Notes: generated from the letters alone by a model not told the origin. Positions 10,292 through 22,136 are shown, counted from the first letter of the stretch. The stretch: 64,000 nt of DNA from Diplolepis rosae (GCA_030998225.1 JAPYXD010000403.1:2418001-2482000), one strand, 5' to 3'. Translations and numbers: made by a program.

Positions 10292-10368
10292 TCATTTTGA
10301 GAAAAATTGGTATGAAGTGACAGTAAGGAAAAATATTACAAAGTCCTTAATTCTGTTATTAAAAATAT

Positions 10369-10513
10369 TATTTTTCCCAACACGTCTAGTGAAAATTATA
10401 CTTTCACCGTCTGTTTTCAAACGAAAAATGGCTGATTTCACAACTGTTGCTATTTTCCCGTCTCAAAACAAATACAGAAAGTACAATTGTCACTAGACAT
10501 GTTGAGAAAAATA
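10369..10513. repeat. Foldback MITE-like hairpin 2
   Basis: The left arm TATTTTTCCCAACACGTCTA pairs with a right arm ending TAGACATGTTGAGAAAAATA. Complementarity continues into ACTTTC/GAAAGT. Arm length is about 45 bp with a loop of about 55. Confidence 0.7.
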
Positions 10514-10528
10514 ACGTGTTTCACTTGT

Positions 10529-10622
10529 GGGGAACAAGCGATTGTCAATTCGTGTGATTGCAGCATTCGCCTTCGGCAGGTGTTGCAAACTTCACACTCA
10601 TTGGCAATTGCTCGTTTTTCCC
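10529..10622. repeat. Short hairpin 3
   Basis: The left arm GGGGAACAAGCGATTGTCAA pairs imperfectly with a right arm ending TTGGCAATTGCTCGTTTTTC. The centre holds TTCGCCTTCGGCAGG. It follows hairpins 1 and 2 within 20-80 bp. Confidence 0.6.
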
Positions 10623-10899
10623 AATAGTATATTATAATAATAAATAATAATATTATAATAAAATAAAAATAAAATTATATAAAAATGTCACTCAAAAAAA
10701 GATTTTGTTGAGTCAACAAAATGTTTGGTTAAATCAATAAAATATTTGGTAAATTGAACAAAATTTTTAATAGACCTAAAATTCTTTGGTTAGTCAAATT
10801 TGATTGATTGAATAACATATTGCCTGATCTATTCGAGTATTTTAGTTACTTCTAATGAATTTCAAGTATTTATTATATTCAATTAAAAAATTTGTTTAA

Positions 10900-11109
10900 G
10901 GGGGCATTCTCGTGAAATTAACATCTTTTTAAAACATTTTTATTTCGTAGTACAAAAATTATATGTTTTTCTTTTGTCTTCTTTTCTAGTCAGAACAGTG
11001 GCGTGAAAAATGACCTTTCTTTCCGTTGCGTTGATGAAAAATTAAAGATAGATGAGAGAAACGCTTTAAAAATATCAATTTTCCCAAAAAATTTTACCAG
11101 AATGCCCCC
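10900..11109. mobile_element. 210-bp MITE with TTAA target duplication
   Basis: Inverted ends GGGGGCATTCT...AGAATGCCCCC are each bordered by TTAA (10896-10899 and 11110-11113). TTAA duplication is characteristic of piggyBac and Kolobok transposons; with no coding sequence the two cannot be separated. The flanks (10690-10890 and 11120-11190) hold further loosely inverted AAAATTTTGTTGA-like sequence, perhaps an older host element. Confidence 0.8.
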
Positions 11110-11189
11110 TTAAATTGATGTAATACTTTGTGAATTCAGCAAAATAATTTTTTTTCGTGAAAAAAATTCTTTGCTGAGCGTATTCATAT

Positions 11190-11924
11190 ATTATATTATA
11201 ATATCATATTCAATATGATAAAAACGAATATTATATTAAAATTCTTTCTATGAATTGAAAAGTTTATGGTTGGGCGACTGGAAGGCAATAATGATACAAA
11301 ATGTACGAAGATAGACTCGGAACACGAAAGGGGTTAAGGGAGAATGTTGAGGGTTCAAATTCTGAATGCGGGCCACGTAGTCGCTAAAACGCCCCCATGA
11401 TTCAATTCACATCAACCACCCTTTTCCTCCTTCGGTGCCCTACACATCCTTCCCAACATATCTTTTTCCCTCTACAGTTGAGTCCCAGCTCCAATGCACA
11501 TCTTCTATCCTAAGGCATTTGAGCTGTGCTCACTGTGTCAACTCACTACTTACTTCAATTGTCTGGCTTCACCGTTACGGAATTTGTTTTCGTTCCTTTA
11601 TTTTTCTATTCTTCCCTACCATATTCCTAACCCACCCTCCCTTCTCGAAGTCTCAAACGTGACGCTAAACGATAAACGCCTCCGAGTTGTCGAGCAAAAA
11701 ATCCATTTCACTTCCTCGCTAACCTTCTCTTGATATCCGAAACCTTTTCACCCTCGAGAGAAGTACGAGTGCTTTGAATAATATCGACACTTTCGTGGTC
11801 TTGCTTTTTTTCTACCTTTATTTTGCCTCGGCTCTATGCATATAATACTTCTGACAAGTTCAACCATAAAGTTTTAGGTGCCACTTGATCCATTGCACAC
11901 ATTGCCGACTTTGCTAAAAGTAAA
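11190..11924. other. Apparently unique DNA; pyrimidine-rich 11400-11760
   Basis: The centre is C/T-rich on the plus strand and less AT-rich than the surroundings. The two overlapping frames here (about 75-79 codons) show no recognisable motif. I see no repeat family. Confidence 0.35.
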
Positions 11925-12665
11925 AAAATCTGCCCGCTTCGCGGACACATTTTCATTGAGCTGCGTATCTTTAAAAAAACGATGAGTAACACTGTTTGCC
12001 GGAACCTTGGCCGAATCGAAAAAAAAATGATTCTCCATAAGTCATCGTTAGGGCTCAAGTCGTTTTGAATGTCACTGACCCCTTGGGTTAGGTTTTTCAC
12101 AGTTGTCACGGAATTTCAAAAAATGAGAAATAAGGAAATTTAGAATTGGCATAATGAGGAGTAAGCTACTTTTGATTGTCAATCCTTCATTTCTGTAAGT
12201 TTCTAATAAATGACATAATTGAAATAATTTATTTTCTTCCAAATATCTCAAAAAGGAAAAAAAATTGTAGAATTTATTCAAGCAAACAATTTTGCATTTT
12301 AACGCTTATTTCGTATATCACATATGTTGGTTGAAAAATGGAATTTTTTATTTTCAATAGCTTTTTTTTTAATATCAAAAGATAAAATTAACATCCTGTT
12401 GAAAAATTTCCATATGATTTTCAAGTTTTAACATACTGTAACTTTCCGAATTTTGGTATCATCTAAAAATGTTATGAGGATAATTAGTTGAGATTTATGA
12501 GCTCTATCTGAAACCAATATTGCAATTTTTCGATAAGCAAAAAAAAAAATTTTTTAAACATTAATGTCATGTAACTGGTTAACGAACTTTCCTCATTTTT
12601 TCGACTTCGATAAATTATGCCAAAGCTGAATTCAATTAGATAATTCTATACAGAACTACTACTAA
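11925..12665 (+). repeat. Family R dispersed repeat, diverged copy
   Basis: Starts at AAAAAAATCTGCCCGCTTCG, shared with the 27-kb copy. It passes through ATAATTTATTTTCTTCCAAA and GGTTAACGAACTTTCC, and ends before the CAGACAGACAG run. Several hundred bases in the middle are missing or strongly diverged. This looks like one of the older copies. Confidence 0.7.
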
Positions 12666-12675
12666 TGCCACTACT

Positions 12676-13841
12676 ACACGGAAAAAATAAGTACTGGGAA
12701 ATTTACTTGACAGTCCTCGACTTTTGGACAGGACAAATTTTTTCGAAGATCCTATATACTTTTTATGAAGAAGCTTAAAACTTCATTGATAAAAAGAAAG
12801 AATGTCCTAGATTGATTCAAGCACAGACAAGAAACGAAATTCTTTCAAATTTTATTGTATAGTATTTGAAAAAATTATAGAAATGCAAATACTTCTTCTA
12901 AAAAGTACTTCAGGTTTTAAAAGAGTTTGGATAGAATAATTTGATTAGAAAGAGATGAATACCTGCTATACAAGTCCAAGAAAAATTCTTGGACTGCGCT
13001 TGAAAGTCTTGTGGAATTTTTACTGGCACGATGCGCAGTTGTCAGTGTCATTTTTTTAGATAAGCACAATTTTTATTACTTTTTAAATTGACATAAACTT
13101 CAGAAATTATGAAATTCTTATATTTAATAATTTAGAATTCAGTAATTAATTTATTAAAAATCTCATCATTTAAAAATGCAGAAACATAATAATTCTTTAA
13201 ACTTCTTTATTATATAAAATTGTTGGCGAAACAAGGCGCAGCAATTTCTTACACGGCCCTGCATTTTATATGGATAAAATGTACCCAACATTTTTTGGGA
13301 AATATTCCGAGTGCTTTGGTAGCCATGCGGTTTAATTTATAAGGTTAGGCTGCGTTATATTAATTTCAACAGCAGTAATATATTGTTTTTAGCAATGTCT
13401 AGTGATAGTGTATAAGTATAATAGTATAATTTGTAATCAAATTCATTTTAAAAATATATAAAAAAAGACAACTTGCGAAAATAATTTTTTTTCCTTATTG
13501 CCTTAGATACACCATAAAAATTTCATTGACTGGCTTTGAAGTTTTCATGAACGAATGCTGTGCGAGCTCTATCTGCCTATATTCAGAATTTCATACTAAA
13601 TCTTAGAAATATCCAATCTTTTAACTTTATTATCTCAAATGATTTATAGAAATTATACATTTTGCGTACTCAGAATTTTCACGGACTTTCTACTGAATAC
13701 TTTTGAAAAGTTCTATACTTTTTCAGGACTGTTAATCTAATTATACAAGAACAGTACTACTAGTTTTGACTAACTTTTTAACGTATCTGAAAGTCGAGCA
13801 CTCTGCCATGTAAATTCCCCAGTACTTATTTTTTCCGTGTG
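12676..13841. mobile_element. 1.17-kb TIR element with ACACGGAAAAAA ends
   Basis: The left end is ACACGGAAAAAATAAGTACT and the right end, reverse-complemented, is ACACGGAAAAAATAAGTACT. Similarity extends about 50 bp inward (GGGRAATTTAC ... CTCGACTTT). The interior encodes nothing recognisable. A different element at 38707-39702 begins with the same CACGGAAAAAA, so they may use the same transposase superfamily. No target duplication is clear. Confidence 0.8.
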
Positions 13842-14339
13842 TCACGTCCTGTGACCATTAACATTTATTTATAATATTATAATTTTATCCGCAAGAAAAC
13901 TTGCATTAAAGATATGTTTTGGAAGGTATTAATTATACGAAATAAAATGTACAATACTAAAATTGTAATATGGAGAGAGAGATAGTAAGTTTATAAATAG
14001 ACAACGGTTATGAATGAATCGTCGAAACCCTTACAAAGGTGTGAACGAGGAAACCCCATCGGAATGCGCTGAGTAAACAAGAATATCGACCAGGGCAGCA
14101 AAACAGGGAAATTAAAAGTCTAGTTGCTTTGAAAAGAAGGAACGTCAGGGAAATCAGAGGAGAAAAACTATTCAAATATATTCTTCCCCTTTTTCTTCTT
14201 CAATATGCGAAAAATCCAAGCAGATCAGCCACGTGCGAAGGTCGAGGAAGGGTCAACCAGAGGTTGGTAAAAATATCCAGGGCAAACCAACTATCGATTG
14301 AAAAATGGCGACCAGGATCACAATCGATAGAAAATTGCC
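13842..14339. other. Upstream of the candidate promoter; nothing else recognised
   Basis: The AT-rich left half gives way at about 14030 to less AT-rich sequence. A 71-codon frame at 14129-14344 has no known motif. Two ATCGATTG/CAATCGAT words lie at 14293 and 14322, close upstream of the TATA-like box. Confidence 0.3.
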
Positions 14340-14374
14340 CATAAAAGCAAGTGCGAATCCGCAAATCTTCAGTT
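14340..14374 (+). promoter_or_regulatory. Candidate RNA polymerase II core promoter
   Basis: CATAAAAG (14340-14347) is a TATA-type box. TTCAGTT (14368-14374) matches the arthropod initiator TCAGT, placing the start A at 14371, 30 bases after the first A of the box. This is the expected spacing. The DNA downstream is less AT-rich and ends in a good splice donor, as expected of a first exon. Confidence 0.45.
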
Positions 14375-14759
14375 GCCGTCGTGAAATCTTAGGATCCGGA
14401 ACTCACCCTCGAAAGCCAGTCTTCAACAGTTCTCATCGCGGAGTCGGTCTCCCCAAAAAAAAAGTCTTCGTCAAGTCTTCGTGAATTCCTTGTCAGTTTT
14501 CTTCAACCTTGTGCAGCACTCAAGTTCCTTCAAGGAGTATTTACAGTTCTCTGGTAGATTTCTTTAACCCATCGTCAGCATTTTCCTTCGCCGTATCAAG
14601 TGGTCCAGTTGTTCACCCAAGACAAATTTTATACATACTCCCCAAGTTCGTCGAAATACCGGAGTGTTCCAATCGTGACGTTGCAAGATTTTTGGAATAT
14701 CAGTGGTTCCAGAGTGGATTAAACAAAAACGAGGGGAATCAATTTAATACTAGTGAAGG
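14371..14759 (+). other. Candidate non-coding first exon
   Basis: It begins at the predicted initiator and ends at GAAGG|GTGAGT (donor GT at 14760). The interval is less AT-rich than its neighbours and resembles no repeat in the window. A frame is open from 14509 to the donor but has no ATG, so I read the exon as mostly 5' UTR. I could not identify the next exon; a family R 3' end lies in the presumed intron at 14817. Confidence 0.35.
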
Positions 14760-14816
14760 GTGAGTAACTAAGACGTTACATGTGTACTACTACTAGTACA
14801 AATACTTTTGTAACAA

Positions 14817-14922
14817 CCGTTTTTTTACGCAAAGGGTCTCAAAACGTGAAAATTTTATAAAAATTCCGAAAGTGATTTTTCATATATAACCAATACCTTC
14901 TCATATGATGGAAATGTAAAAA
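14817..14922 (+). repeat. Family R, 3' end only
   Basis: Contains GGGTCTCAAAACGT, CCAATACCTTCTCAT and the final AATGTAAAAA. The terminal hairpin has decayed (CTCATATGATGGAA). The 5' side is cut about 100 bp before the family's end. Confidence 0.75.
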
Positions 14923-16189
14923 TTCTAGCAAAAGAGGAGGAATTGTTAATAGGTTGCTATCATACTTTCAACGGAATATTTTGCAGTGTCAAACTCTATC
15001 CTTTTCGATCCATAGAAATCTGAAAAGAGGTATTTCTCCTGCAATATTAGTATAGGATTCGAATTAAATAGGATTTATAAGTGAATTTTCTATGATGATG
15101 TGGTTATATTTGTTAAGGCCATTTGCCAAGCAGGTCATGTGACAAAAATTATATATTAATCCAACCGCGTAAGATAACTTTTTTCGTTTATAAAATATCT
15201 TGCTCAGAATTCAGTAAATGTATCAGAAGATGGTAAAGAAGTCTGTTAACTTCGTTTTAGTAAAAATTCTGGATTTTATTTTATTTTTAAATATAAAGCG
15301 GAAGTATTATCGGTAGTGACAGTTCTGTAACTACATTTCCACGGAGAATGAAATATCGTCTTGAACTTTTAGGAAATGTATCAAAAATTACTGAGACTGG
15401 TCTGTTATGTCTTGAATATTTATGTTGATATTAAAAAATTTTGATGAAAATAAGTAATTATAGAACATTTTCAGGGTATATTACCGATAGTGTTAGAATA
15501 ATGCAGCAGAACTCAAGATATCCAGTTGGTATTATAGACAAAATTTTATAGAAAAAGGTATGTCAATGCACTATGCCTTCTTCTATTCTTTTCATTTGAT
15601 ATTATTTATCATTTTATAAATTTTGATCGATTTATTTTGATTTAAAATTTTATATATGGAGAAAAAAATCGATGGCCAGTGACTAAATTGGTCATGTGTG
15701 ACCTGCATAATATTAAAAAAGTTTTAAAATTGAAATCGACGCGAGTTACAAGAAAATTAAGATTTCAATTAAATAACCAAGGAGGTATCATCATAGATCG
15801 TTATGATAGGCCACGCAAAATAATAAGTTAACCAACCAGAAAAGAAAGTTGAAAGAAAGTTAATAAAGCTATATCATACCAAGATAACACTACATGAACT
15901 CATAACATATATATAGGCATGATTACATGCACCTCGTAAGAATACTTACCTCGTAAAAGCATGAACCTCGTCATAATTGACTTTTTTAAATCTATATGAA
16001 AAGCCAAGGATCCAACACCTTTTACTTCAGCATCCTCACCAGTTCGTGAAAGTTGAAATGAAAAATAAGCTCAATTATTCCTAGTGCTGAAGGTACGACG
16101 ATTTGAATCCTAAAATTCACCAAAGTTAACAAATAAAAATTAAAATCATTATTGGGCTGAAGTTTCAGACGTCTAGACAGACGAATTTT
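14923..16189. other. AT-rich, nothing recognised
   Basis: No gene or repeat terminus seen. If the promoter at 14340 is real this would be intron sequence. Confidence 0.35.
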
Positions 16190-16440
16190 AAAACCTCAAA
16201 TATGGCAAAAACTGAACACATACGTATAAAAACAGACTTAGATGGTGAATTCTCATATAAAACGAGAGAAATGTTATAGCTAATGATGTTACATTCCGAT
16301 GTAACACATTAAGAGCTGCTCAGAAAATTATTAAAACTGAAATTATCTAGAGCTGGCGGCCCTTAAACGGGGCAAAAACTGGACACACACGTATAAAAAC
16401 AGACTTAGATGGTGAATTCTCATATAAAACAAAAAAAGTT
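16190..16440 (-). repeat. Inverted copy of the ~170-bp tandem repeat
   Basis: About 1.5 units on the minus strand of the repeat found at 18165-19990. It contains GACTTAGATGGTGAATTCTC twice, about 180 bp apart, and GTTACATTCCGATGTAACAC. With the right-hand array it makes a large inverted structure around 1.7 kb. Confidence 0.8.
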
Positions 16441-18164
16441 TTTGATCTCATTTCAAAGGTAAGTTTTCATAGTAATTTTTTAACTGTTCATGATATTTTC
16501 AGAACATTTCCCTAGATTTGACCCTGGGGTCAAACATGATACCAAATAGTCGTAAAATTTAAAAAATTTGTAGCTTTTTATAACAATTTTTAATAATGCC
16601 ATGTATATCATATTTTAATAGAATTTAGGCATATTTATGAAAATATTGATATTTTGTATTCATTTATATAATATATAGAGTACAGTCTTTATTTTAAATG
16701 TTAAGGCGATTTCGTGCCATGTTTGACCCCAGAGTAGAATCAAGGAAAAAAATCTAAGAATATTTTCATTAGTTATCAAATTACGATTAAGACTCACCTT
16801 CAAAACGAAACCAAAATATTTTTTAAATGTTACTTTTGTAGAGTTATCAACGTTTTCCAAAATGATCCAAATTTGGCGTTTTTTGTAATATATTTTTGTA
16901 AAATTAACATTTTGCGTCTAGCTTGGGATTATTAAATGCAAAATTGTATTAATATTCATGTTATATTATCGAAAAAAATGTTAACTTATTTTTATGAATT
17001 AGCGTCAACTTAAAAAATAAACATTTGAAAATGAATTAAATTAGTTGAGTTTGAAATTTTTGTCACTGCCTACATTATCGGAGGATCACCAGTTGCATAT
17101 CAGATAGGATACGTTGCCGACAGGTGTCCTCGTGGACAATCTCAAACTCTTATATCGCAAATAATGCAAATAAATTTAAATTTTGAAAGAATTTGAAATA
17201 TTTCTGTGGAAAAAATGACGCTTTCGACTGCGTTGCCATTTGAGACCAGGTCTTTTGATTGCACTTTCCTGTCAATTTGCAATACTTTTGCAATTTTCTG
17301 TTTCATATCTCTAAAATGGATGAAAATGTAATGAACTATGAAAAATTCTTCCAGAAAAATTACGATGAGTTTTACAATTTTTTTGGAACAGTTGCGCATA
17401 ATATATCAGCGTTTTACGATTTTTAATGTTACGAACCTCGGACAGGGTTGCAAAATGAATTTGATTGTTTTTGCAGTTTCATATAACGATCCATGAAATT
17501 TGAAATCTTTTTGACTTATAGTAAATTAATTTTTTACTGACTGGAATATTAGCTGCAACATCAAAGAATTACCTACCACATTTGAGCCCTTAGCTAAAGT
17601 TTTGTTCAAAACTCGTTTTTAACAATCAACCTCTTCTAATACCTGCTCCAACTAAGGCATTAGCTATTCAAAAAATTGAACTTAACATTAGCGAAAGCAC
17701 GTAATTTTTCTTCTCCATGTGTACTAAAAAAATGTATGACTCAAAATCATGAATACAAAAATACTCCGTCAATATATAGAAGTGAACGGCTAGCACTTAG
17801 AAATATCATCAATAAGTCCCGAGGATAACAGTTTATACCGACTAATTACAAATTATACTGCAACTGAAAAGATTAGAAAGAATTGAAAAAGAAGTAATTT
17901 GTTTATACTACGCTTTTTAAAGAAACTTTATAACATGAAAATTCAAAACATCTAGTATTATTTAATTATTACCATTACCTTATTCATAATTGCTCGATAT
18001 ACTCAAATCAAAGATATTTTGATTGAATTTAAAAAATTTGATTTATTTCAAATAAATCATTTTTGTAAACCAAAAAAAGTCTTTGAACGAATAATTCTCT
18101 TTAATTCAATCAAATCTTTTGTCACAGTGTGTTACATTATAATATAATAAACATAGGATTTACA
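16441..18164. other. Loop between inverted repeat arms; AT-rich
   Basis: Apart from the SINE at 17044-17262 I recognise nothing. Minus-strand frames of 66-85 codons show no motif. Position and flanking inverted arms suggest the interior of a foldback-type element, but no transposase is encoded. Confidence 0.4.
17044..17262 (-). repeat. tRNA-derived SINE, 5' truncated
   Basis: The minus-strand match to the 40.2-kb SINE runs from the T-arm region (CTGGTCTCAAATGGCAACGC, decayed) through GATACGTTGCCGACAGGTGT to AACTCAACTAATTTAATT. The A-box half is missing, as in the 4.3-kb copy. Confidence 0.75.
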
Positions 18165-19990
18165 CTTTTTTCGTTTTATATGAGAATTCACAGTCTAAGT
18201 CCTATTTTATACGTGTGTGTCCAGTTTTTGCCCCATTTGAGGGCCTTCCACCCTGGACAATTTTAGTTTTAATAATTTTCTGAGTAGCTCTTAATGTGTT
18301 ACATCGGAATATAATATCATTACCTATAACACTGTTTTCGTTTTATATGAGAATTCACCATCTAAGTCTGTTTTTATACGAGTGTGTCCAGTTTTTGCCA
18401 CATTTGAGGGCCGTCCGCCCTAGATATGTTTATGTCTTTTTTTTCTGAGTAGCTCTTAATGTGTTACATCGGAATATAACATCATTAACTATAACCCTTT
18501 TTTCGTTTTGTATGATAATTTACCGTCTATATCTGTTTTTATACGAGTCTGTTCAGTTTTTGCTCCGTTTGAGGGCCGTCCGCCCTAGATATTTTTATGT
18601 CATATTTTTTCCTGAGTTGCTCTTAATATGTTACTTCGGAATATAAAATCATTAACTATAACACTTTTTTCGCTTTATATGAGAATTTACCGCCTAAATC
18701 TGTTTTTATACGTGTGTGTCCAGTTTTTGCTCCATTTGAAGGCCGTCTGCCCTAGGTATATTTATGTCTTATTTTTTTCTGAGTAGATGGTAATGTATTA
18801 CATCGGGATATAACATCATTAGCTATAACACTTTTTTCATTTTATCATCTGATCAAATTTGACCCGGACTGGTCCAGTTAAATCGTGCTCGTAAACCGAA
18901 ATGGTAAAAAGTTTTTTTTCTAGGTTGGTAAGACCTTCTTTGATAGTCATGTGAAGTATGAGCGGGAGACGTCCATTAGTGTGTGTTTTGCAGCCATCGG
19001 TTTACTACGCGAAAAGTTCGTCTGGCAATTTTTACCATGAAAAAAAAATTGAACAATGAGTTTGCTTGAAATTGTGTGTTTCCAATAGAATTACGGCCAC
19101 GGAATCATTGAAAATGTTGGAGAAGTGTTTTGGGGGGTCTACTCTATCGAGAACGCAAGTATTTGAGTGGCATCAATCATTCAGTGAGGGTCGTGAAGTA
19201 GTAGAAAACACATTGTGTTTCATTTTTTGAGTATGAAGCTTGTTGCCGCCAGACTCGTACCGGAAAACCTGAATTTTCCATCCTGATAATGACTGAATTT
19301 TTGGCTAAACACAAAAGAAAAGTCATTGCTAAGTCACCGTATTCGCCAGATTTGGCTCCCTGTGACTTTTCCTGTTTCCAAAACTCAAATATCCGCTCCG
19401 GGAAACGCGCCATGAGTCAATTGAAGCCATAAAAAGTAATTCGCTGAAGGAACTAAAGGCCATATCGGCCGAGGCCTATAAGAATTGTATGGAAAATTTG
19501 ATTAACCGTTGGCATGCTTGTATTGACTTGAAAGGGGCCTATTTTAAAGGCAATAATAAAGATTTGTATTAAAATACATAAAAATTTTGTTTTTTTTAAC
19601 CAGTCCTTGTCAAATTTGATCAGATGGTATTATAAGAATTCACCGTCGAAGTCTGTTTTTATACGTCTGTATCCAATTTTTGTCATATTTGCGGGCCGTT
19701 CGCCCTAGATATTTTTATGTCTTATTTTTTCCTGAGTTGCTCCTAATGTGCTGCATCGGAATATAACATCATTAGCTATAATACTTTTTCCGTTTTGTAT
19801 GAGAATTCACCGTCTATGTCTGTTTTTATAAATACGTGTGTATCCAGTTTTTGTCCCATTTGAGGGCCGTCCGCCCTAGATATTTTTATGTCTTATTTTT
19901 TTCTGAGTTGCTCTTAATGTGTTGCATCGGAATATAACATCATTAGCTATAATACTTTTTCCGTTTTATATTTAAATTTACCGTCTAAGT
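18165..19990 (+). repeat. Tandem array, ~170-bp units, split by a mariner
   Basis: Units begin near 18174, 18345, 18505, 18671, 18838/19628, 19792 and 19962 with ATGAGAATTCACCGTCTAAG-like sequence. They share TGTGTCCAGTTTTTGCC, GAGGGCCGTCCGCCCTAGAT and ACATCGGAATATAACATCAT. The fifth unit is interrupted by the mariner at 18845-19627; its two halves resume cleanly on either side. Units differ by scattered substitutions, so the array is not recently homogenised. Confidence 0.85.
18845..19627 (+). mobile_element. mariner element, internally deleted, intact TIRs
   Basis: Ends are TCATCTGATCAAATTTGACC and, reverse-complemented, CCATCTGATCAAATTTGACA, each bordered by TA (18843-18844, 19628-19629). 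Total length is 783 bp against about 1.3 kb for an intact mariner. Recognisable code: ESLKMLEKCFGGSTLSRTQV and FEWHQSFSEGRE (HTH region), then AKSPYSPDLAPCDF (third catalytic Asp) in another frame, and ALIDLKGAYFKG-like C-terminal sequence. The two N-proximal catalytic Asp residues are deleted. It inserted into the tandem repeat after the array formed. Confidence 0.88.
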
Positions 19991-20012
19991 GCGATTTGCC
20001 TGTTAAAATAAG

Positions 20013-21400
20013 AAAATTAAAAAAAAAAATGTGCCCGCTTGGCGGGCACATTCTCATCGCGCGCAGCTCGCTTCGCTTGCAAGTTTGAGCGCGCCTAGGG
20101 CGCGCGATTTGATCGTCGCGCTTCGCGCTCCGTTCTTTCTGGACCTCGCGCTTCGGGCTCGGTCTTGTGCTCTTCACATACATTCAAGTTTATTTATTAT
20201 AATTTGATAATGAAGCTCAAACCAATTTTATAATAATATTACAGATGATGTAAATTACACATTTTCTCAGTCACTCAACTTCTTTTTGAATTTTAAGAGA
20301 AACAGGAAATTGAATTTACTTAAGGCTCTATCATTCTTGAGGAACACATTCTCATCATGGCGCTCGCGCTTCGCGCTCGATATTCTGTATACATTTCAGT
20401 AACTTTTTAATAAGTTACAAGATTAAAATAATTTATTTCCTTCCAAATCTCTCAAAAAGAAAAAACAGTCGTAGACTTTATTTAAGGAAACGATTTTGCA
20501 GAACAATGCTTATTTCGTATCTCACATATTCTGGTGAAAAAAATCGAATTTTTTTAATATTAAAAATCAAAACATAAAATATACCTCCTGTCCCGAAATG
20601 TCTTAATGAGAATTTGTAGACCTCATTTAGGCAAACAATTTTCCATATAAATGTTTTTTTAGTATCTATCATATTTTTTTTAAAAAATGGAATTTTTGAA
20701 TTTTAATCGTATTTTTTGGAATTGAAACGAAAAATATATGTTTTATCAGAAACTGTGTGAGACAAAATTTGTAGATCTTTTTGAAACGAACAACTTTGTA
20801 TTCTTACGTTTTTTTCGTGTTTCGAATATTATTGCTAAAAAATTGAATTTTGGATTTTCAATAGTTTTTTTTTTAATTTTATAGAAAAATATGCATCTTT
20901 TGTAAATATGTTTCAATTCTAATTTGTTTGTCTTTATTTTTTTAATAATATTTTATCATTTCGTTTTTTCGTATCTCGTATAATTTAACTTGAAAATGGA
21001 ATTTTGATATTGACTTTTTTCGAATTTGAATATGCTGTAACATTTCTAATTTTGATTGAATCAAAAAATGTTATCAGGATAATTTGTAGAGATTTATGAG
21101 CACTATCAAAAACCAGTATTAAAATTTTTTATTTTTTTAAAAAATTATTTTCAAAAACACAACAGTAGTGCTCAATCCCTCAATTTTGATTGGATGTGGC
21201 TGGTTAACGAACTTGTCCTTACTTTTTCGGCTCCGATAAAGTGTACCAAAGCTCAATTCAATCTGATAATTCTATCGAGAGTTATGCCGCACACGACCTA
21301 CAGACAGACAGACAGACACTTTCGTAAAAACCCTTTTTTATGACTCAGGGGGTCTCAAAACGTGTAGATTTGATGAAATCATGAGATCAACTGGCATAAA
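20013..21400 (+). repeat. Family R dispersed repeat, long copy
   Basis: Starts with the AAAAAATGTGCCCGCTTGGC segment and a GC-rich, palindrome-rich stretch (GCGCGCCTAGGGCGCGCGAT; repeated CTTCGCGCTC) at 20030-20165. It continues through the AT-rich body to a CAGACAGACAGACACTTTCG run and GGGGGTCTCAAAACGT at about 21350. It is very close to 27280-28565. The terminal hairpin is absent because the sequence changes after about 21375. No frame is longer than about 80 codons. Confidence 0.85.
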
Positions 21401-21610
21401 CTATTTATAAGTAACAATCTTCTTTATTAACAATTTCTATGACGCTTATTCACTATAAATTTTAATTCTATTTTATAATAAACACATTTATCCTATTTTT
21501 TATTCCTCACTGGATTTTTTTTCTCAACCTTTAGAGAGTATTCTCTATCCTTACATGAAACGAGGTATTTTTTTCCTTATTAGAGAATTTTTACGATTTC
21601 GGCATAGCAG

Positions 21611-22136
21611 TTAACTCTTTCATGCCTGACGGTACATATACGTACCACTACCTTCGAGAAGTCATTACCTCCATAAAAATCAACGCAGAATGTTTGTTAA
21701 GGGCTTGTTTTAAAAATTAAGAATAGAACTAAGTCTGAAAATGTCACCTAACCTCTTGGAGACATGTCTCCTTGTACACACCTTTTCAAAAATGACGAAA
21801 TTTTTAAGACGTGCTTAATTTTGAGGGTAATGTTCTTGTAATTTTCATTTCTCCTCAAATTACCTGAAAATCATGCCAATATCATCGTTTCGATCGAAAC
21901 AATTTGTTCATTATTGTCATTGTCGTCATTCTTTCTACTACCATCATTTTTTGCATCTTCATCATCAGAAAAAAACTCGGGATCATTTTCTTCACATTCG
22001 TTTTGACCGATGTCTGAATTTTCTGATTCGTAATCACCTTCTGCTTCTAAATCTTCTGGATCAGATGGAAGTGAGAGTTCATCATGAAGTGATTTCTTCA
22101 AGAATCTTCTCAAATTATACACGATTTTTATTATAA
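21611..22136 (-). mobile_element. piggyBac-like relic (tentative)
   Basis: TTAA at 21611-21614 is followed by CTCTTTCATGCCTGACGGTA and the short palindrome GGTACATATACGTACC, the style of piggyBac-like ends. On the minus strand 22122-21871 encodes an acidic 83-residue frame (SLPSDPEDLEAEGDYESENS, then EENDPEFFSDDEDAKND) like the acidic N-terminus of piggyBac-type transposases. The catalytic part would have to fit between this and the end at 21615, so it is deleted. The other terminus was not found. Confidence 0.4.
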
